The translations under genes were made by a program, and so were the position numbers. The notes below the pieces were generated by a model, which was not told where the DNA came from, searched no databases, and saw only the letters and a list, made by a program, of their open reading frames with translations. Below, piece by piece: positions 36,927 to 49,163 of a DNA stretch of 64,000 nucleotides. The DNA is from Aquila chrysaetos chrysaetos (Eukaryota > Chordata > Aves > Accipitriformes > Accipitridae), in contig NC_044007.1 of the NCBI RefSeq assembly GCF_900496995.4, positions 74,376,742 to 74,440,741 of the forward strand. The letters run 5' to 3'. Positions within the stretch are counted from its first letter, which is position 1, and the number at the start of each line of letters is the position of its first letter.

Positions 36927-39900
36927 GAGAAATCAAGATAAATTTCTTTAGTGTGTTTTGTTTGGTTGTTTTGCATTCAGCTGAAACCAGAGAGTAGTCC
37001 TGTGTCTCTTCACATTGGAAAAGTTTGGGCCCAGTCTGGGCCTGAAATTTTGTGTTCTTCAAAACCAAATGCAAGGGACATAGAATGAAAGGCATATGTA
37101 AGCAGGGGAAAACAGGAAGTTCAAAAAAACCAGGATGTAGGATTGCTTAGGGCTGCAAAGTGTACAGTCCCCCTTTCTCCTTTTTTTTTGTTTTGTTTGT
37201 TTGGTGTTTGGTGTTTTGTTTTTTAAAGAACACTTGACACTTCTTTCCCAAAGAAATAAGTTTTGATATAATTTCAAACACCTAGTCCTTGAAGACGATA
37301 CATACTTATTGAAGAATTTGTTAAACAACTTGCTTTCTGAAAATACCAAGTATCTGATAGATGTTGTTTTACAATTGATTCAATCTTATGCAGTGTATGA
37401 GACTTCCATCCCTTTTGGAAACCTGACATACATAGTAAAGAGTGTGTTGTATTATATGCTATAGACTTTTCTAGTATAAGTGATGAAATGGAGAAAAGTC
37501 TATTCTGAAAACCAGTTCAGGAAGCTTCTTCAGCACATATGATTTTCTGTGCTTGAACAAGAAAGAGTCATTTAGCAAACTAGTGTCACATTGACTATAA
37601 ATCAGCTGCTCCAGGTACTTAATCCCGTGACCCTATTTGCATAATCTTATGAACTTTCTTCACTGATTAAAGTTACTCATGCTTTCAAATGCAATACCAA
37701 CTTTGGGTCTCATTTGAAGTTCATTTCTGTAATGTGCTGCTCCAGGATTCATCTCTGTTGGTTTCTGTTGACAACCAGGGTGGTGGAGACTGTCCTGGGC
37801 TTTTCCGGATAAGCCCTTGATGATCAAGGGAGCACTAGCACTGTCAATACAGTCATACAGTTGCCCTCACTGGAATTGGAGAAGGACTCTTCATCCAGCT
37901 ATTTCTAACAAGAATTGAGACACAGTTAGCAAGCAAAGTAGGTGGAAGACTTTTGGCACAGGATTTCTGAGCTTCAACTGACATTGATATAAGGGAATAA
38001 GTAATAGCTGCTAACTGAAAAGTAATTTAGCATCTTTCCCTAGAGTAAAAGGGTGTTAACTACAGTCACCAAAAAGCCTGCAAAAGGCACTACTTATTAC
38101 TAGAAATTGATTTCGCAGAAATGCAAAATCTCTTTTACAATGACTTTAAGATACTTATTGACAGAGCAGGAAGAAGTTGGCTTGATATGCAGAAGACAAA
38201 CACAATGCCGAGATCACTTGTTAATGAAACACTTGTTCAGAACGAGAATCGAGTTCTTAAAGGCTTTGTTCTGGCTGAGCGAGGTGGATTTCACTTTCAG
38301 TTTTTGATATGCAGGCCTCATTCTCAGTTCTGTGTTTCAGTATATAAACATAGCGTCAGATCTGGACTAGTGACAGGGAGTCATTTGCTCTAGCCAACAC
38401 AAAACAACTAAATCTGTTGTCTTGGCTCTCCCTGTTGGTAGTCAAGATCAGCCCGTCCAGGGCACTTCAGTTAGATTACTTCTCCCAAGATTCGTTCACT
38501 TATTATTGCAGATTACATGGGTATCTTGCCCAAGTTAGGCACCTCACATAAAAAGTTAGGTGGTGTGAATATGCTTCTTAATGGTTCATCATTAATATAA
38601 TAAACACACAATTTCCTGGCACTGTAGGGGTTTTGTGCGGTATGATAAAATAGAATGAGCTGCTGGGTTTGAGCCCAGGGATAATTGATACCTGTGAATC
38701 ATAACTAAATTTTATAGCTAATTTTTTTGATCAGGACAGCGCTCATTCAGCATAACATGTAAGACTATGAGGAGATCAGGAAGAGCTATTCTGAAAAATG
38801 AGTATGACAAAGAACTAGATACAAATTCATTAAACTGTCTTAAAAATTCTACATTTAATTTGCCCTAATATAGAAATAGCATTTAAATTCATTGCTTCTA
38901 AATATTTCATATGCTTCTAATAACCTAATCTACAAATACATACTGTGCAGTGCCACCTCTCTCACCCAGATACATTCACAGAAACGTGCGCCTGTTCTTT
39001 TTATTTTGGTCCTTCCTATTTTTACAGCATATGCTGTTATCTTCTTTTCCTAAAGCAAAACTGCTTAGGGCTGTTCTAGGGACATTGTTGCAAACTTTAA
39101 GTTGAAACATATTTATTTTTTTAAACTATAGTATATTCATCATATGCACTCACATACTGTCCTCTGTCGAGTTAGCTTCATGTTGTGGTGGTCTCCATAG
39201 ATTCTGCTAGACGAAGAAGGATTTGGCTTCATTCTGATCTGCTCCAAAGACCACCAAAATCATAGGGGAAAGCTTCCAGTGACATAAATTGGCTTTGAAT
39301 CAGTATCTTTGAGTGAAGCTTATTTTTTTTTGGTGTTAGATGTTTTTTTCTGATCAGTAAAATAGTCTGATCTCCATTTCCTCCACTGTTTGGGATCACA
39401 GAACCAGAAAATTATTTAAACCTTTGAAGGCTTTTTTCTTTTGTATTGGTAATGTTTATTGCAGAATTCATTTTGTTCTCATTAATGAGAGTCCTTTTTA
39501 ATGTTGTTTAGCGTGCTATAACAGTAAATTCAGTCTCTCTATCTTCTAGACCTTTGGTAATATTAATTTCAAACTTCTTGGGCTTTTAAGTGGTCCTTAA
39601 TGGTGAAATTTGAAAGCAAATGTTTTTTGATTAACATCAACTGTGTGCCTCTTGGCATTCTCTGTGTCAAGCTTCACCTGCCAAAACCCATGTGAAGCTT
39701 CTAGTTTGGGAATTCAGCAGCCACCTTTATTCTACTCTAATGAGGAAAAATATAGTCATTAGGGTGGCTATTGTTTTTAATATTTAAACTTATTGTTGAA
39801 GGTATTATTTTTACAGTATTATTCTTTCTGACAGAACCTACTGCTTGACTGGTTAATTGCTTCCTTGCTTTCAGTTTAATTGATACAAATTGCTTTAAAA

Positions 39901-40681
39901 ATTCAAACAAGAGGTTGGTTGCAAATCTTCTATTAATGCTGTTTAAGTCTTCATGTAATGCAGACACTGCATTATTTAACATTTTATGTTTGACTTTCTA
40001 TCTTCAGACTTGTGTCCTAAAGTACTTGGTTTTCTACTAAGTGGTTTACCAAATGGAAACTAATGGGCATTTTTAGAAAATTTAGGCAATTTACAGAAAA
40101 AATGTAACTTTGAAAAACTGACCATTTGTGATTTAGTTCGTTTCAGCATGCATGTACGTACATTATCGAAAGCTGGATGTAGCTGAAACTACTGGTATTA
40201 CTCTGCAGCTGCAGTTACAGCCTTAAAGCTGTTGTGTGGGCACTTCGATCTGGAAGAGTTTATAGCATCTTGCCAAGTTAGCTTAATTCAAGATCTGCTG
40301 ATTTAAAAATAAGTATGTCAATATAGATGTGGGGATTTACACTAATATATAGTCTATAAGAGCAATTATATCAATTAATTACAATAGCATTACATTTTTC
40401 TAAGAAAATCCTTAGTTTATGCAAGAACCCACCTCTGATAAAGAGATCTCACACAATTTGCTTATAAGTGTCTATTCTAAAAGCCAGTTTTTCCAGTTAT
40501 CAGTAACTCGTAGGTCTCTATATATTCTGGAGACTAACTAGGGATCTATTATGACCAAACAGGAACGCACTTACCTGTTCTATTCAGTGTTTTGTTTCAA
40601 TATCCTTCAGGTCTGGGGGAGTGGGAATTAATTTCAGAATCTCATGATAAAACATGATAAAATTTCTGAAGTTACACATTT

Positions 40682-40695
40682 AAAAAAAAAAAAAA
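40682..40695 (+). repeat. A14 tract
   Basis: Fourteen consecutive A with no associated retrocopy. Confidence 0.85.
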
Positions 40696-42304
40696 GGAAT
40701 TCTTAAATTGAGTACTTACTACAACCCTGCTAAAAATAGGTGTTTCTATATGTGTTGTGAAGAACTTACATAATACCTTCAACTTTTTTCTTTATTTGCT
40801 GTTCTCTATGTTTCACAGTTTTTCTTTTTTTCCTATTTTACTACTGTTGAAAGTTAAAACTTTTGCTTTTGGCCTTGTGTTGTACCACTGCTTAAAATGT
40901 TTGACTAGTTGCTACAACCCCGTTAACAATATTGCCTTGTGGTTTCTCACCTGTATGTTTGTACCCAGTCGTCTCGCAACCTGTATGCTTTTCTAGGTAA
41001 AAAGATGAGTCTTGCTTGAAAACTGACCAGTAAAATGAGTGTGTAGTGTCTCATTCGGACTTAAAAGCACTTCTGCAATTCCTATATATCAGTGATAAAT
41101 GCTGTATGTAATTGAGAGAAACAAAAAATAGAAATGTTCTAAAAACTCTTTAAAAATTGTACGGTCATGGAAACAACAATGGCTTTGAACACCTAGCAAT
41201 GAACATAGATGGATGGGGACGGTCTCTACTTTGGGAGTAGGGAATGGTGAAGTATCTTTCCAAATCAGTCGTGTGTAAGAGGATATAGATGCCTTATTTA
41301 GCCTGAGGTTGGCAACCAGTGCCTCCCTGCAGCAACCATTGATATGATATATAATGTATGAACCACAAGAAGACTCGTTTAGGCATGGTTCTAATTTGTG
41401 TCTAAAGTCACAATTTGATCCCAGGGAAACTCATGTTTCTGGGAAAATATCAGGCCAAGTCCAGGATTTTTATTTTCAGCTGACAAATATTGTGTGGGGT
41501 TTTGGGAATTTTTTGGTATGTTGTATATCCTAAAATAGATGTAAGATTTTTGTATGAGCCTTTCTGCTTCCTCCCCCCTCTTTATGTATTAGCAAAAGTG
41601 TACCTGGCTCACTATACTCGGTACTGAGCTCCAGCAGTGTAAAATTTGTATTCAGCCTTTGTCTTCAAGCTAAACTGAATTCTAGTCACTAGAATGCAGT
41701 GGCTTTGGCTTCCAGGCAGCAATTGTTTCCAGGCAGGAATTTAGAGCATTGCAATGTAGTTGGTTTACCTTCCTTCGGGGTAGAATCAATGTAGGGCAGT
41801 TTTAACTCTGTTGTGCTTGTTACTCATTGAATATGGGGATGCATTTGTTACAGCAGGACTCCTTTAATCCTGAACATTAGCAATCTGTAGTATCTCCCCC
41901 TTTCACTATTATTGTATTTTACTGGCAAACTTGAAAATATTGGAAGGGGCACAGTTATTTATGAGTATCAGATGTCTAAAATAGGATAATGCCTTGAGGT
42001 CTTTTCTTTGTTTTAAGTCATATATTCTTATTTTGTGGGACAAGTAAAATTATTCTATTAAGCTGATTAGAGTTTGAAATCCATGCTTAGCAACAAAGCA
42101 TATATACCCCTATACTCAGTAGCCCCAGGTGTTTGGCATTTCTTAATTAAGGTGTAGCAAGGGTTTTCAGTTTATCCAAAAACTTTATTATGTGAAGCAT
42201 ATTTTCTATTCAGCCAGGAAGCGGTGTCATTTAACTTTGTTCTGAGCAGAAGTAGCTCCAGATTTCAGTAGCACTGACTGACCTATCCTGGGATCAAAGG
42301 ATTC

Positions 42305-42309
42305 AAAAG
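42305..42309 (+). other. 5' target-site duplication of solo LTR 1
   Basis: AAAAG directly precedes the LTR and is repeated exactly at 42872-42876 directly after it. Five-base duplications are typical of ERVL (class III) integration. Confidence 0.8.
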
Positions 42310-42871
42310 TGTCCTGGTTTTGGCTGGGATAAAGTTAATTTTCTTCCTAGCAGCTGGTATAGTGCTGTGTTTTGGATTTAGGATGCAAAGAATGTTGATA
42401 ACACACTGATGGTTTACTTGTCGCTGAGCAGTGCTTACACTAAGTCAAGGATTGTTCAGCTTCTCGTACTGCCCAGCCAGCAAGAAGGCTGGAGGGGCAC
42501 AAGAAGCTGGGAGGGGACACAGCCAGGGCAGCTGACCCAAACTGGCCGAAGGGGTATTACATACCATATGATGTCATGCTGAACAATAAAACTGGGGGGA
42601 GTTGGCTGGGAGGTGGTGACCTGCTGCCTGGGGACTGGCTGGGCGTTGGTCAGTGGGTGGTGAGCAGTTGCATTGTGCATCACTTGTTTTGTATATTCCT
42701 TTATCATTATTATTATTATTTTTCCCTTCCTTTTCTGTCCTATTAAACTGTCTTTATCTTGACCCACAAGTTTTACCTTTTTTCCGATTTTTTTTTTCCC
42801 CCCATCCCACTGTGGGGGAGTGAGCAAATGACTGGGTGGTGTTTAGCTGCCTGCCAGGTTAAACCACAATG
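42310..42871 (+). mobile_element. Solo LTR 1, ERVL-type
   Basis: A 562-bp solo LTR. It begins TGTCCTGGTTTTGGCTGGGA and ends GGTTAAACCACAATG, where the usual final CA has changed to TG. In order it shows a CRE-like TGATGTCA (42569-42576), a TATA-like AATAAA (42585-42590), a short ATT repeat, an ATTAAA polyadenylation signal (42742-42747), and a pyrimidine-rich U5 with CCCATCCCACTG. Identical 5-bp repeats (AAAAG) flank it, so no host DNA was lost. No gag, pol or env sequence adjoins, which means the provirus was reduced by LTR-LTR recombination. The 123-codon minus frame inside it is not a gene. It is the same family as the copy at 48566-49158. Confidence 0.9.
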
Positions 42872-42876
42872 AAAAG
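42872..42876 (+). other. 3' target-site duplication of solo LTR 1
   Basis: AAAAG, identical to the 5-mer at 42305-42309. Confidence 0.8.
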
Positions 42877-43619
42877 GAAACAAAGAAGAGTGAGGTGAAT
42901 GTGGCTTGCCTAGCGAGGAATAGATATAATTTCTTTAGTTATCCTCTTAGCTGTGTGACTTCAGAATATGTGCTTCCAGAATATAAAAGTATTCCAGAAT
43001 GGTTTCCAGGATGCTATCCGGGAAAAGTTAGAGCTTGTATGTAAAGGAGCTCACAAAAAAGCTGAACTTGGTCGTCCTTAGCTGCCCACAGGAAGCTCTT
43101 TCAGTGCAAGATCAAAGCCGGATGGAAGTGGGAAGTGGTAGTGATAATTTTGATGATGGGTTTGGGGTTTGTCTCCCCACCTCCTTCAAATTCTTGTTCA
43201 GTTTAAAGGGGTGGAAAAAAAGGTTGGCTATATCAGGTTACCTCAGTGGATTCACTAAGGAGAAAATCATTATTAAAAGTTAGCATGAGAGTACATGAGA
43301 AAGATGTAGAAGTATGTGCATCCATCCTGACAAAGGACACAGAATACCAAAGAACACCATTTTGGGACATTATCCAAATTTTAAACTTAACTGCTTGGTT
43401 TGAATCCATTAATATGGTTAGATCATCAAAAGATATGTTTGATAAACACAGACACAGAACTAAAGGCAATTATTATGCCTGAGCAGGAACAGTAAATTAC
43501 TTATTCAAATCTTGTAATTAATATATTTATGGGAGGGGGAACCAAACCCCACCTATCATACTACATGCTGTTTAAAGTGGATTGAATTAATGGAAGTATC
43601 TATTTATATGGTCTGATAT

Positions 43620-43631
43620 CCCCCCCCCCCC
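43620..43631 (+). repeat. C12 tract
   Basis: Twelve consecutive C. A G-quadruplex is possible on the complementary strand. Confidence 0.88.
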
Positions 43632-45210
43632 TTATTTAAGATGTGTGAAATCTCATTAGTTTTCTTTGATAGATACATAAGGTATCCCATGTGGCGTATA
43701 AAGTAGTTGGAGTTATTTGTCAGTCAACCTGTTCCTGAACCATTATTCTGAACCTGTCAGAGATTGTAGCTTAAATCTTTAGAAAGTGTCTTCTATGAAA
43801 GATTAAGTTATATTTGTGTTAGTGTCGTGCCACAAATGTTGAAAATATTTTGATGCATGTGATATTTTCTACTTTATTTCACTTGCCAATATTCATAGGC
43901 ACAACATCTCTTCTAAAGAGTTTGCCCTTCAACTGCAAAAGGAAACTTATTTCCAAGTGTCTCATGGCCCTTCATTCGTCTGTTGTGTAAACATTATGAC
44001 TGTGGTCTCGTAAGATTTGATTCATAGTCTATAATAATTATAATGTCAATAGTAATAGGTAAGGTATAGAATTTGATAGTTTAAGGTTGTGACACTCTTG
44101 TTTAGAGATTAGTATTACTTGTTGGTTAGATTAATGCTTATCGGACCTGTTCACAGGGTGCTTTCTGAAGCCTGAATCTCATGAAATCAAAGCAATGTTT
44201 TGTCTGGGTAACTGTTGAAGGTTTTCAGCTTGTGGCCTAGCATACCAGCTACAAATAATATAACTGCATTTGGTCTTGTTTTCATTGTCTATTACAGAAG
44301 ATTTGCCTTTGGTGTCATTGTGAAAGCACCTAGGTTCTTGGAAATCTTGGTAGTTTCTAATTAAAAAGGAATAGAATAATAATCTTTACTCAGTAAGCTA
44401 TATTTTCTTTCAATGAACAATATCCTTTAGATTTTCAGCATGTTACTTAAAAGGGTGTTTATGATATCTCTAATGCTGTGGTTCTAGTTAATCACATACT
44501 TGCTCCTCTGCCTGTTTCTACCATAAACAACCTTCAGAAAAGTCTAGTGGTTAGAACTTAGGATAAATGACTCTGTAGATGGTGTGAACTCTGTGGGACC
44601 TAATTACTTCCTGCATATGTACAAACTCGATATGGAACAGGTTTTTTTCTTCTGTCTAAGGGCAACTAGAGATTGTTATGCTTATTTATTTATCTGCAAA
44701 AGAACACTCACCTAATCCACTCATAATGCCATGTTTATGCTGGAATGACTTGGAAAAAAAATCCTCAGAAGAACTCCCCAAAGAATATCTAGCAACTTAA
44801 TTGTACTTCAAGGACTGATTTAAAAACTTAAGAATTTCCTTTTGATCTGTTCACAAAATCTTTCACTGTAAGCATTCCAGTCCACTCCCCTCTGAAAGTG
44901 TATTTTTCAAAAGGAAATCTCAGTACTCTATTAATAAAAGACCATTTATCCTTTCCAAAGTAGATCTATTTACTCAAAGCCACACTATAAAATTATTCAA
45001 TGACACTGCTAATCTCCTGTTGGTCTAGGTGACAAAACTCTCCGTTCTCCATAGTTCTCCTTGTTTTCAATGTAGATCACCCATTTCACAGATTACTGGG
45101 ATGGCTGTATGAGCTATTAATACTGCAACAAAATCAGATGGCTCATATTTCAAGAAAAGTCCAAAATCTGCACGTGAATAAAAAAAAGACAAAGAGTTCA
45201 TAAATGAATT

Positions 45211-45223
45211 GGGGGGGGGGGGG
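45211..45223 (+). repeat. G13 tract
   Basis: Thirteen consecutive G followed by AAGG. It could fold as a G-quadruplex, and the assembled length is error-prone. Confidence 0.88.
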
Positions 45224-46639
45224 AAGGCTCCTCTACTAGGAGGAACCAGCCATCTATTAGAAGGAGACAAACTAAAATGCATAGATGAGAAGTTGGCATT
45301 CATGCACTATGGTGCCTAAGGAATTTTAGTAAATGCTTCTTAAATAGTAAGCCATTGCATGCAATACTTTTTTCTTACTGGAGTGTTGAGAGCAATTACA
45401 TTTCAGGCTGTCTGGATGTAAATTACCATGTGGTGATGACTAAGGCTTTTTTTTTGGGTTACCACCTCCTTTCAAGATTTAGCAAGGGCTTTTCACTGAT
45501 TCGTGGGCCCTGAGTTCAGTTTTATCTTTGGTAAGACCTGTGGTGTCACGTGAACTACTCATGACAGCTACTTTCGGGGAAAAAAAAGTCCTGAAAGTTG
45601 AGGGTGGGGTTTTGGGGTTTTTTTTTGTTTTGTTTTGGTTTTTTTTTAAATGTTTTCGCTTGGACCTGTGCTGATGCTAGCAGCAATGGAATTCTGAACT
45701 AATGGGTTTATGGCATTGCCTTTAACTCAACTTAATTCAGGTCAAATTGGCATCTAAGTTTCAAGTTGTCAAATCACATAATGATTTTATGAGATGTCAT
45801 AAATGTCTATTTCTGTTATGGACTGACTGTTTAGTGGGTGGTTATTTCTCCTAATTTTTCCCAAGTGAGAAAAGTCAGAAAGATGACAGCAGCATCCATA
45901 AGTTACAGTTGCAAAGATGATATGCATGACATTTCTTTTCTGCTTTTCAGTGGTCTTACATACTTGGGAGAAGAGAGAGCAAGGCTGTGGGGTTGCAGAA
46001 TAGAACACAGTGTGGCTACTGACTGGATTTTCAGTGTTAAACTTGGCCCTGCTGCTTCATCTCTTATATCAGGTAACCCCCAATGCTATTTACTAAAGCA
46101 TACAGATGGCTCCCAGAGACATCTGCAGGAAATACATGTCTGACTCTAGAGGAAATTTGACTTAACTCAGGAGGAGAATTCACTGACTGTATAAATCAAG
46201 GTTTCACAAAGTGTCTTAATTTTTAGTTTAAAACCAAGCCAATTAAAAGACCTTAGAGGCTCTGGCAATACAAAGTATGAGATTAGCATCTAAAGTCTGT
46301 GTTGCTGTCTATGTCTATTTTGAAATCTTTCATGCAAAATATTCTTGTTTTGTTGTGGTTCGTAAGCTCATCTACTTGGGATTCAGCCCAGAATATTGTT
46401 TAAAACCTAAATATTCCTGAAATGAGAAGGATGCAAGAATGCCCTGCACATTGTCACTTTGAGCCCATACATTATTTTTTTTTCATACACTGAGCATTGC
46501 ACTGAAATACTTATTCTTACATTACCATACATAGTGCTCCCTGAGTATCTTCCCAGTCACTTCTTCCATAAAACATTACAACTAACGCATTATGCTTCTG
46601 ACTGTTGATTATGGGTGATGTTATGGCTTGTCCCTTTGG

Positions 46640-47067
46640 GTCGCGCATAGCACTTTAATTTTTACATGAACTGGCTTTGCACAGAACTGTGGCGGTATGC
46701 TCCCCCTGCCCCAACCTGACCTGTATTTCCCGTAATCCTGCTCAAGTGACAACCACTAGTGGTGGTCCTAATGGATGCGTCTGGTCTGGTCGTGTGAATT
46801 CGGGGGAGGCAGATAACATCACAACAGCCAAGGGCTAATTTGAGCAATGCGCCCACCTAACCACAGTGCTGGGCAATGTCTGACTCAAGCCAAATTTGGA
46901 ACAAGCGAACATCTGGAGCCCATATGTAAATATGAGTCAATTACCTTACTCTGTAAGGAGTGGCCAGCCCAGGGCCCATTGAGCTCTCCTGCACGCCAGG
47001 ATCTCCCCTTGAGTAGGGATGCCTCTCGAGGTCACTGCTCGAGGTTGAGAGAGTCCTTGCCACAACA
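46640..47067 (+). mobile_element. LTR-like part of second ERV remnant
   Basis: A GC-richer block with U3-like features. It has a TATA-like TGTAAATATGAG (about 46925-46936), then GAGCTCTCC, GGATCTCC, CCTTGAGTAGGGATGCCTCTC, and an end in CCACAACA at 47067. The same order of blocks occurs on the minus strand at 27.68-27.87 kb. The left boundary is uncertain: no convincing TG start with a matching target duplication was found, and the LTR may begin as far left as about 46351. The direction is + by the order of TATA box and U5-like end. Confidence 0.55.
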
Positions 47068-47285
47068 GATTCTCAGTAAGAGATTACCAGCGCACTAAAC
47101 TTTGAAATCCTAACTAAGATATAAAGGATTGACTGTGCACATACAATCCTTTAGACATAAACCGTTGACCAAGTCTGGGACTAAGTCTGGATCCAGCCAC
47201 ACCTAAACTCTCCTCTCAGAAGGAGTTTAGAACACAAGGGGGTCCTTTCTGAACCTCGTGACTCAATGGGAGGGTGTCCCTGACA
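47068..47285 (+). mobile_element. ERV leader remnant shared with 26.66-27.03 kb
   Basis: This stretch starts immediately after the LTR-like ACA and contains GCACTAAACTTTGAAATCC, GTTGACCAAGTCTGGGACTA, GGATCCAGCCACACCT and AACCTCGTGACTCAA. It is the reverse complement of the single-copy form of 26661-27026. It ends at GTGTCCCTGACA. No primer-binding site of the usual TGG form is seen straight after the LTR end, so the assignment as leader rather than U5 is inference. There is no downstream gag. Confidence 0.65.
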
Positions 47286-48560
47286 GTTTTGTCTGACCCT
47301 GTCCTCTATGCAGTAGATAATCAACTGAACCTTGCCATTGAGTCTTGTTAAACCACGGTTACATTTACTATCAAACTTTGTTAAATCGCTTTTATAACAA
47401 TAAACATATTGCTGCTTCTCTTATGAGTGAAGTGCATCACTCCATTCATGACAAGAACATCTACATTTCTAGACAATCTATCAGTCTGTGAGGATGGCTG
47501 CCATGCTGTGAAGGAGAGTTCACGTTTCAGTTTTTATTCTGAAATACTCCTTGTAGTAGGTGTATATGTGCACATGAGCGCATACTCCTTGCTATCTTGG
47601 AGAATATTCAGTGGAGTGGAAGAGAACAAGAACAATTTGTAGATACCCTGTGGGAGGGAAATGTGGACTAGAACTTGAAGAGGCATGAGAAACTCCAGGA
47701 CAAATCTAGTTTTGGCCTTTCTGTTTCTTCCACTGTCCAACCAGTGCCTCTTAGTTCTTCTATTTCTGTTTTTGTTGCTTTTCACTCATGCTCCTCAGGA
47801 AGAACATGTCTCTTGCAGCCAATTTATTTTGCCAGCCTGATACTAGGGGAATAGAAGATGAGCACCAAAAGCTGTGACTTATTGGGGGTGTCAGCCGGAC
47901 TGACGTCTGGCTGGGAAAGGATGTCTTCCAACTATTCAGTGGGAGCCAAACTGTGCATTCATCTTGGCAGTGACACCAGCATCTTTGGCAGAGAAATGCC
48001 CTCTTTTCCTTGGAGAAGGCTAGGTGTGCCAGTTATGCAAGGCAGCTGTGGGTAGCTGGGTTTTGGAAGACAAGCTTGTCCAGGGGAATCCCAGTGTCTA
48101 CAGCCTCCATCTACGCAGAAGATGTGAGAACGAAGACCAGGGGAGCACTTGGTGCGCCAGGGTAGTGTTGCATTTCTGCCTTGATGCAAGAAGCTTGCTA
48201 GGCAATGAGGAATAAAAGTCTTGGATAGGTTTAGGATAAATGAATGGAGGGATGCAGGCAAGCAAACTGTGTAATGTCTGGGAGGCTTGTAATGGAGAGT
48301 ATGTTTTTTTATACTTGAGAGACCCAGGGGAGCAGCTGAAGGTTGATATAAAAATATTTAACGGCAATTCGGAAATTGGGTGCATATGTACAAAATGAGA
48401 GGGCAGGATAAGCAAAAGGGAGGGATACATCATTAGAAAAAAGGTGTTGGGAAGGGAGAGGAGACAGTGGTTTAAAGTGGTTTAGCATACCTGATATATA
48501 ACATGCCATACATGTAAATGGGTCATGACTGGTTTGGAGCCTGTGTAGAGGAAGGGATGT
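47286..48560. other. Unique non-coding DNA between ERV remnant and solo LTR 2
   Basis: No gene is recognised. Overlapping frames of about 60-111 codons at 47858-48433 on both strands show no domains. Confidence 0.5.
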
Positions 48561-48565
48561 GGAGG
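48561..48565 (+). other. 5' target-site duplication of solo LTR 2
   Basis: GGAGG directly before the LTR, repeated exactly at 49159-49163. Confidence 0.85.
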
Positions 48566-49158
48566 TGTCCTGGTTTTGGCTGGGATAAAGTCAATTTTCT
48601 TCCTAGTAGCTGGTATAAGTGTTGTGTTTTGGATTTAGTATAGGAACAATGTTGGTGGCACACTGATGTTTTTAGGTGTTGCTAAGTAGTGCTTAGCTTA
48701 AGTTAAGCATTTTTCAGTTTCCTGTGCTCTGCCAGCGAGTAGATGCACAAGGAGTTGGGAGGGGACACAGCCGGGACAGCTGACCCCAACGGACCCGAGG
48801 GATATCCCAGACCATAGGACGTCATGCTCAGCAGATAAAAGCTGGGGGAAGAAGGAGGAAGGGGGGGCATTGGGAGTGATGGCGTTTGTCTTCCCAAGTC
48901 ACCGTTAGTCACTGTGATGGAGCCCTGCTGTCCTGGAGATGGCTGAACTCCTGCCTGCCCGTGGGAAGTGGTGAGTGAATTCCTTGGTTTGCTTTGCTTG
49001 TGTGCGTGGCTGCTGCTTCACCTATTAAACTGTCTTTATCTCAGCACACCAGTTTTTCTCACTTTTACCCTTCCTATTCTCTCCCCCATCCCACTGGCGT
49101 GGGGAGTGAGGGACCAGCTGTGTGGGGCTTGGTTGCCAGCCGGGGTTAAACCACGACA
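48566..49158 (+). mobile_element. Solo LTR 2, ERVL-type
   Basis: A 593-bp solo LTR of the same family and orientation as the copy at 42310-42871. It begins TGTCCTGGTTTTGGCTGGGA and ends GGTTAAACCACGACA, keeping the canonical TG...CA ends. It has a CRE-like GACGTCA (48818-48824), a TATA-like GATAAAA (48834-48840), an ATTAAA polyadenylation signal (49024-49029), and the CCCATCCCACTGG U5 block. The stretch between TATA box and polyadenylation signal differs strongly from LTR 1, suggesting different subfamilies. Perfect GGAGG repeats flank it. The 129-codon frame at 48968-49357 runs out of the LTR into unique DNA and is not a gene. Confidence 0.93.
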
Positions 49159-49163
49159 GGAGG
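49159..49163 (+). other. 3' target-site duplication of solo LTR 2
   Basis: GGAGG, identical to the 5-mer at 48561-48565. Confidence 0.85.

Larger units (their letters stand above)
31491..42304. other. Long unique AT-rich non-coding stretch
   Basis: Nearly 11 kb without a supported gene or transposon. Long T tracts occur at 31561-31577 (T17), 33957-33986 (T30) and 36899-36926 (T28), with A14 at 40682-40695. A 9-bp perfect hairpin lies at 32653-32678. The 90-codon frame at 38121-38393 is preceded by a weak acceptor-like TTTCGCAG but has no recognised product. Confidence 0.55.
42877..46639. other. Unique AT-rich non-coding DNA
   Basis: No gene is recognised. It contains C12 at 43620-43631 and G13 at 45211-45223. 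Two oppositely oriented 78-codon frames at 43233-43482 and a 101-codon frame at 45838-46143 have no recognisable domains. Confidence 0.55.

Noticed and set aside
37805..37822. CCCTTGATGATCAAGGG inverted repeat
   Set aside because: Seven-base arms only; nothing around it suggests function.
42456..42827. 123-codon minus strand open frame
   Set aside because: Lies entirely within solo LTR 1 and is antisense to it.
47350..47362. GTTAAACCACGG resembling the 3' end of the solo LTR family
   Set aside because: Only about twelve bases match, with no LTR sequence upstream.
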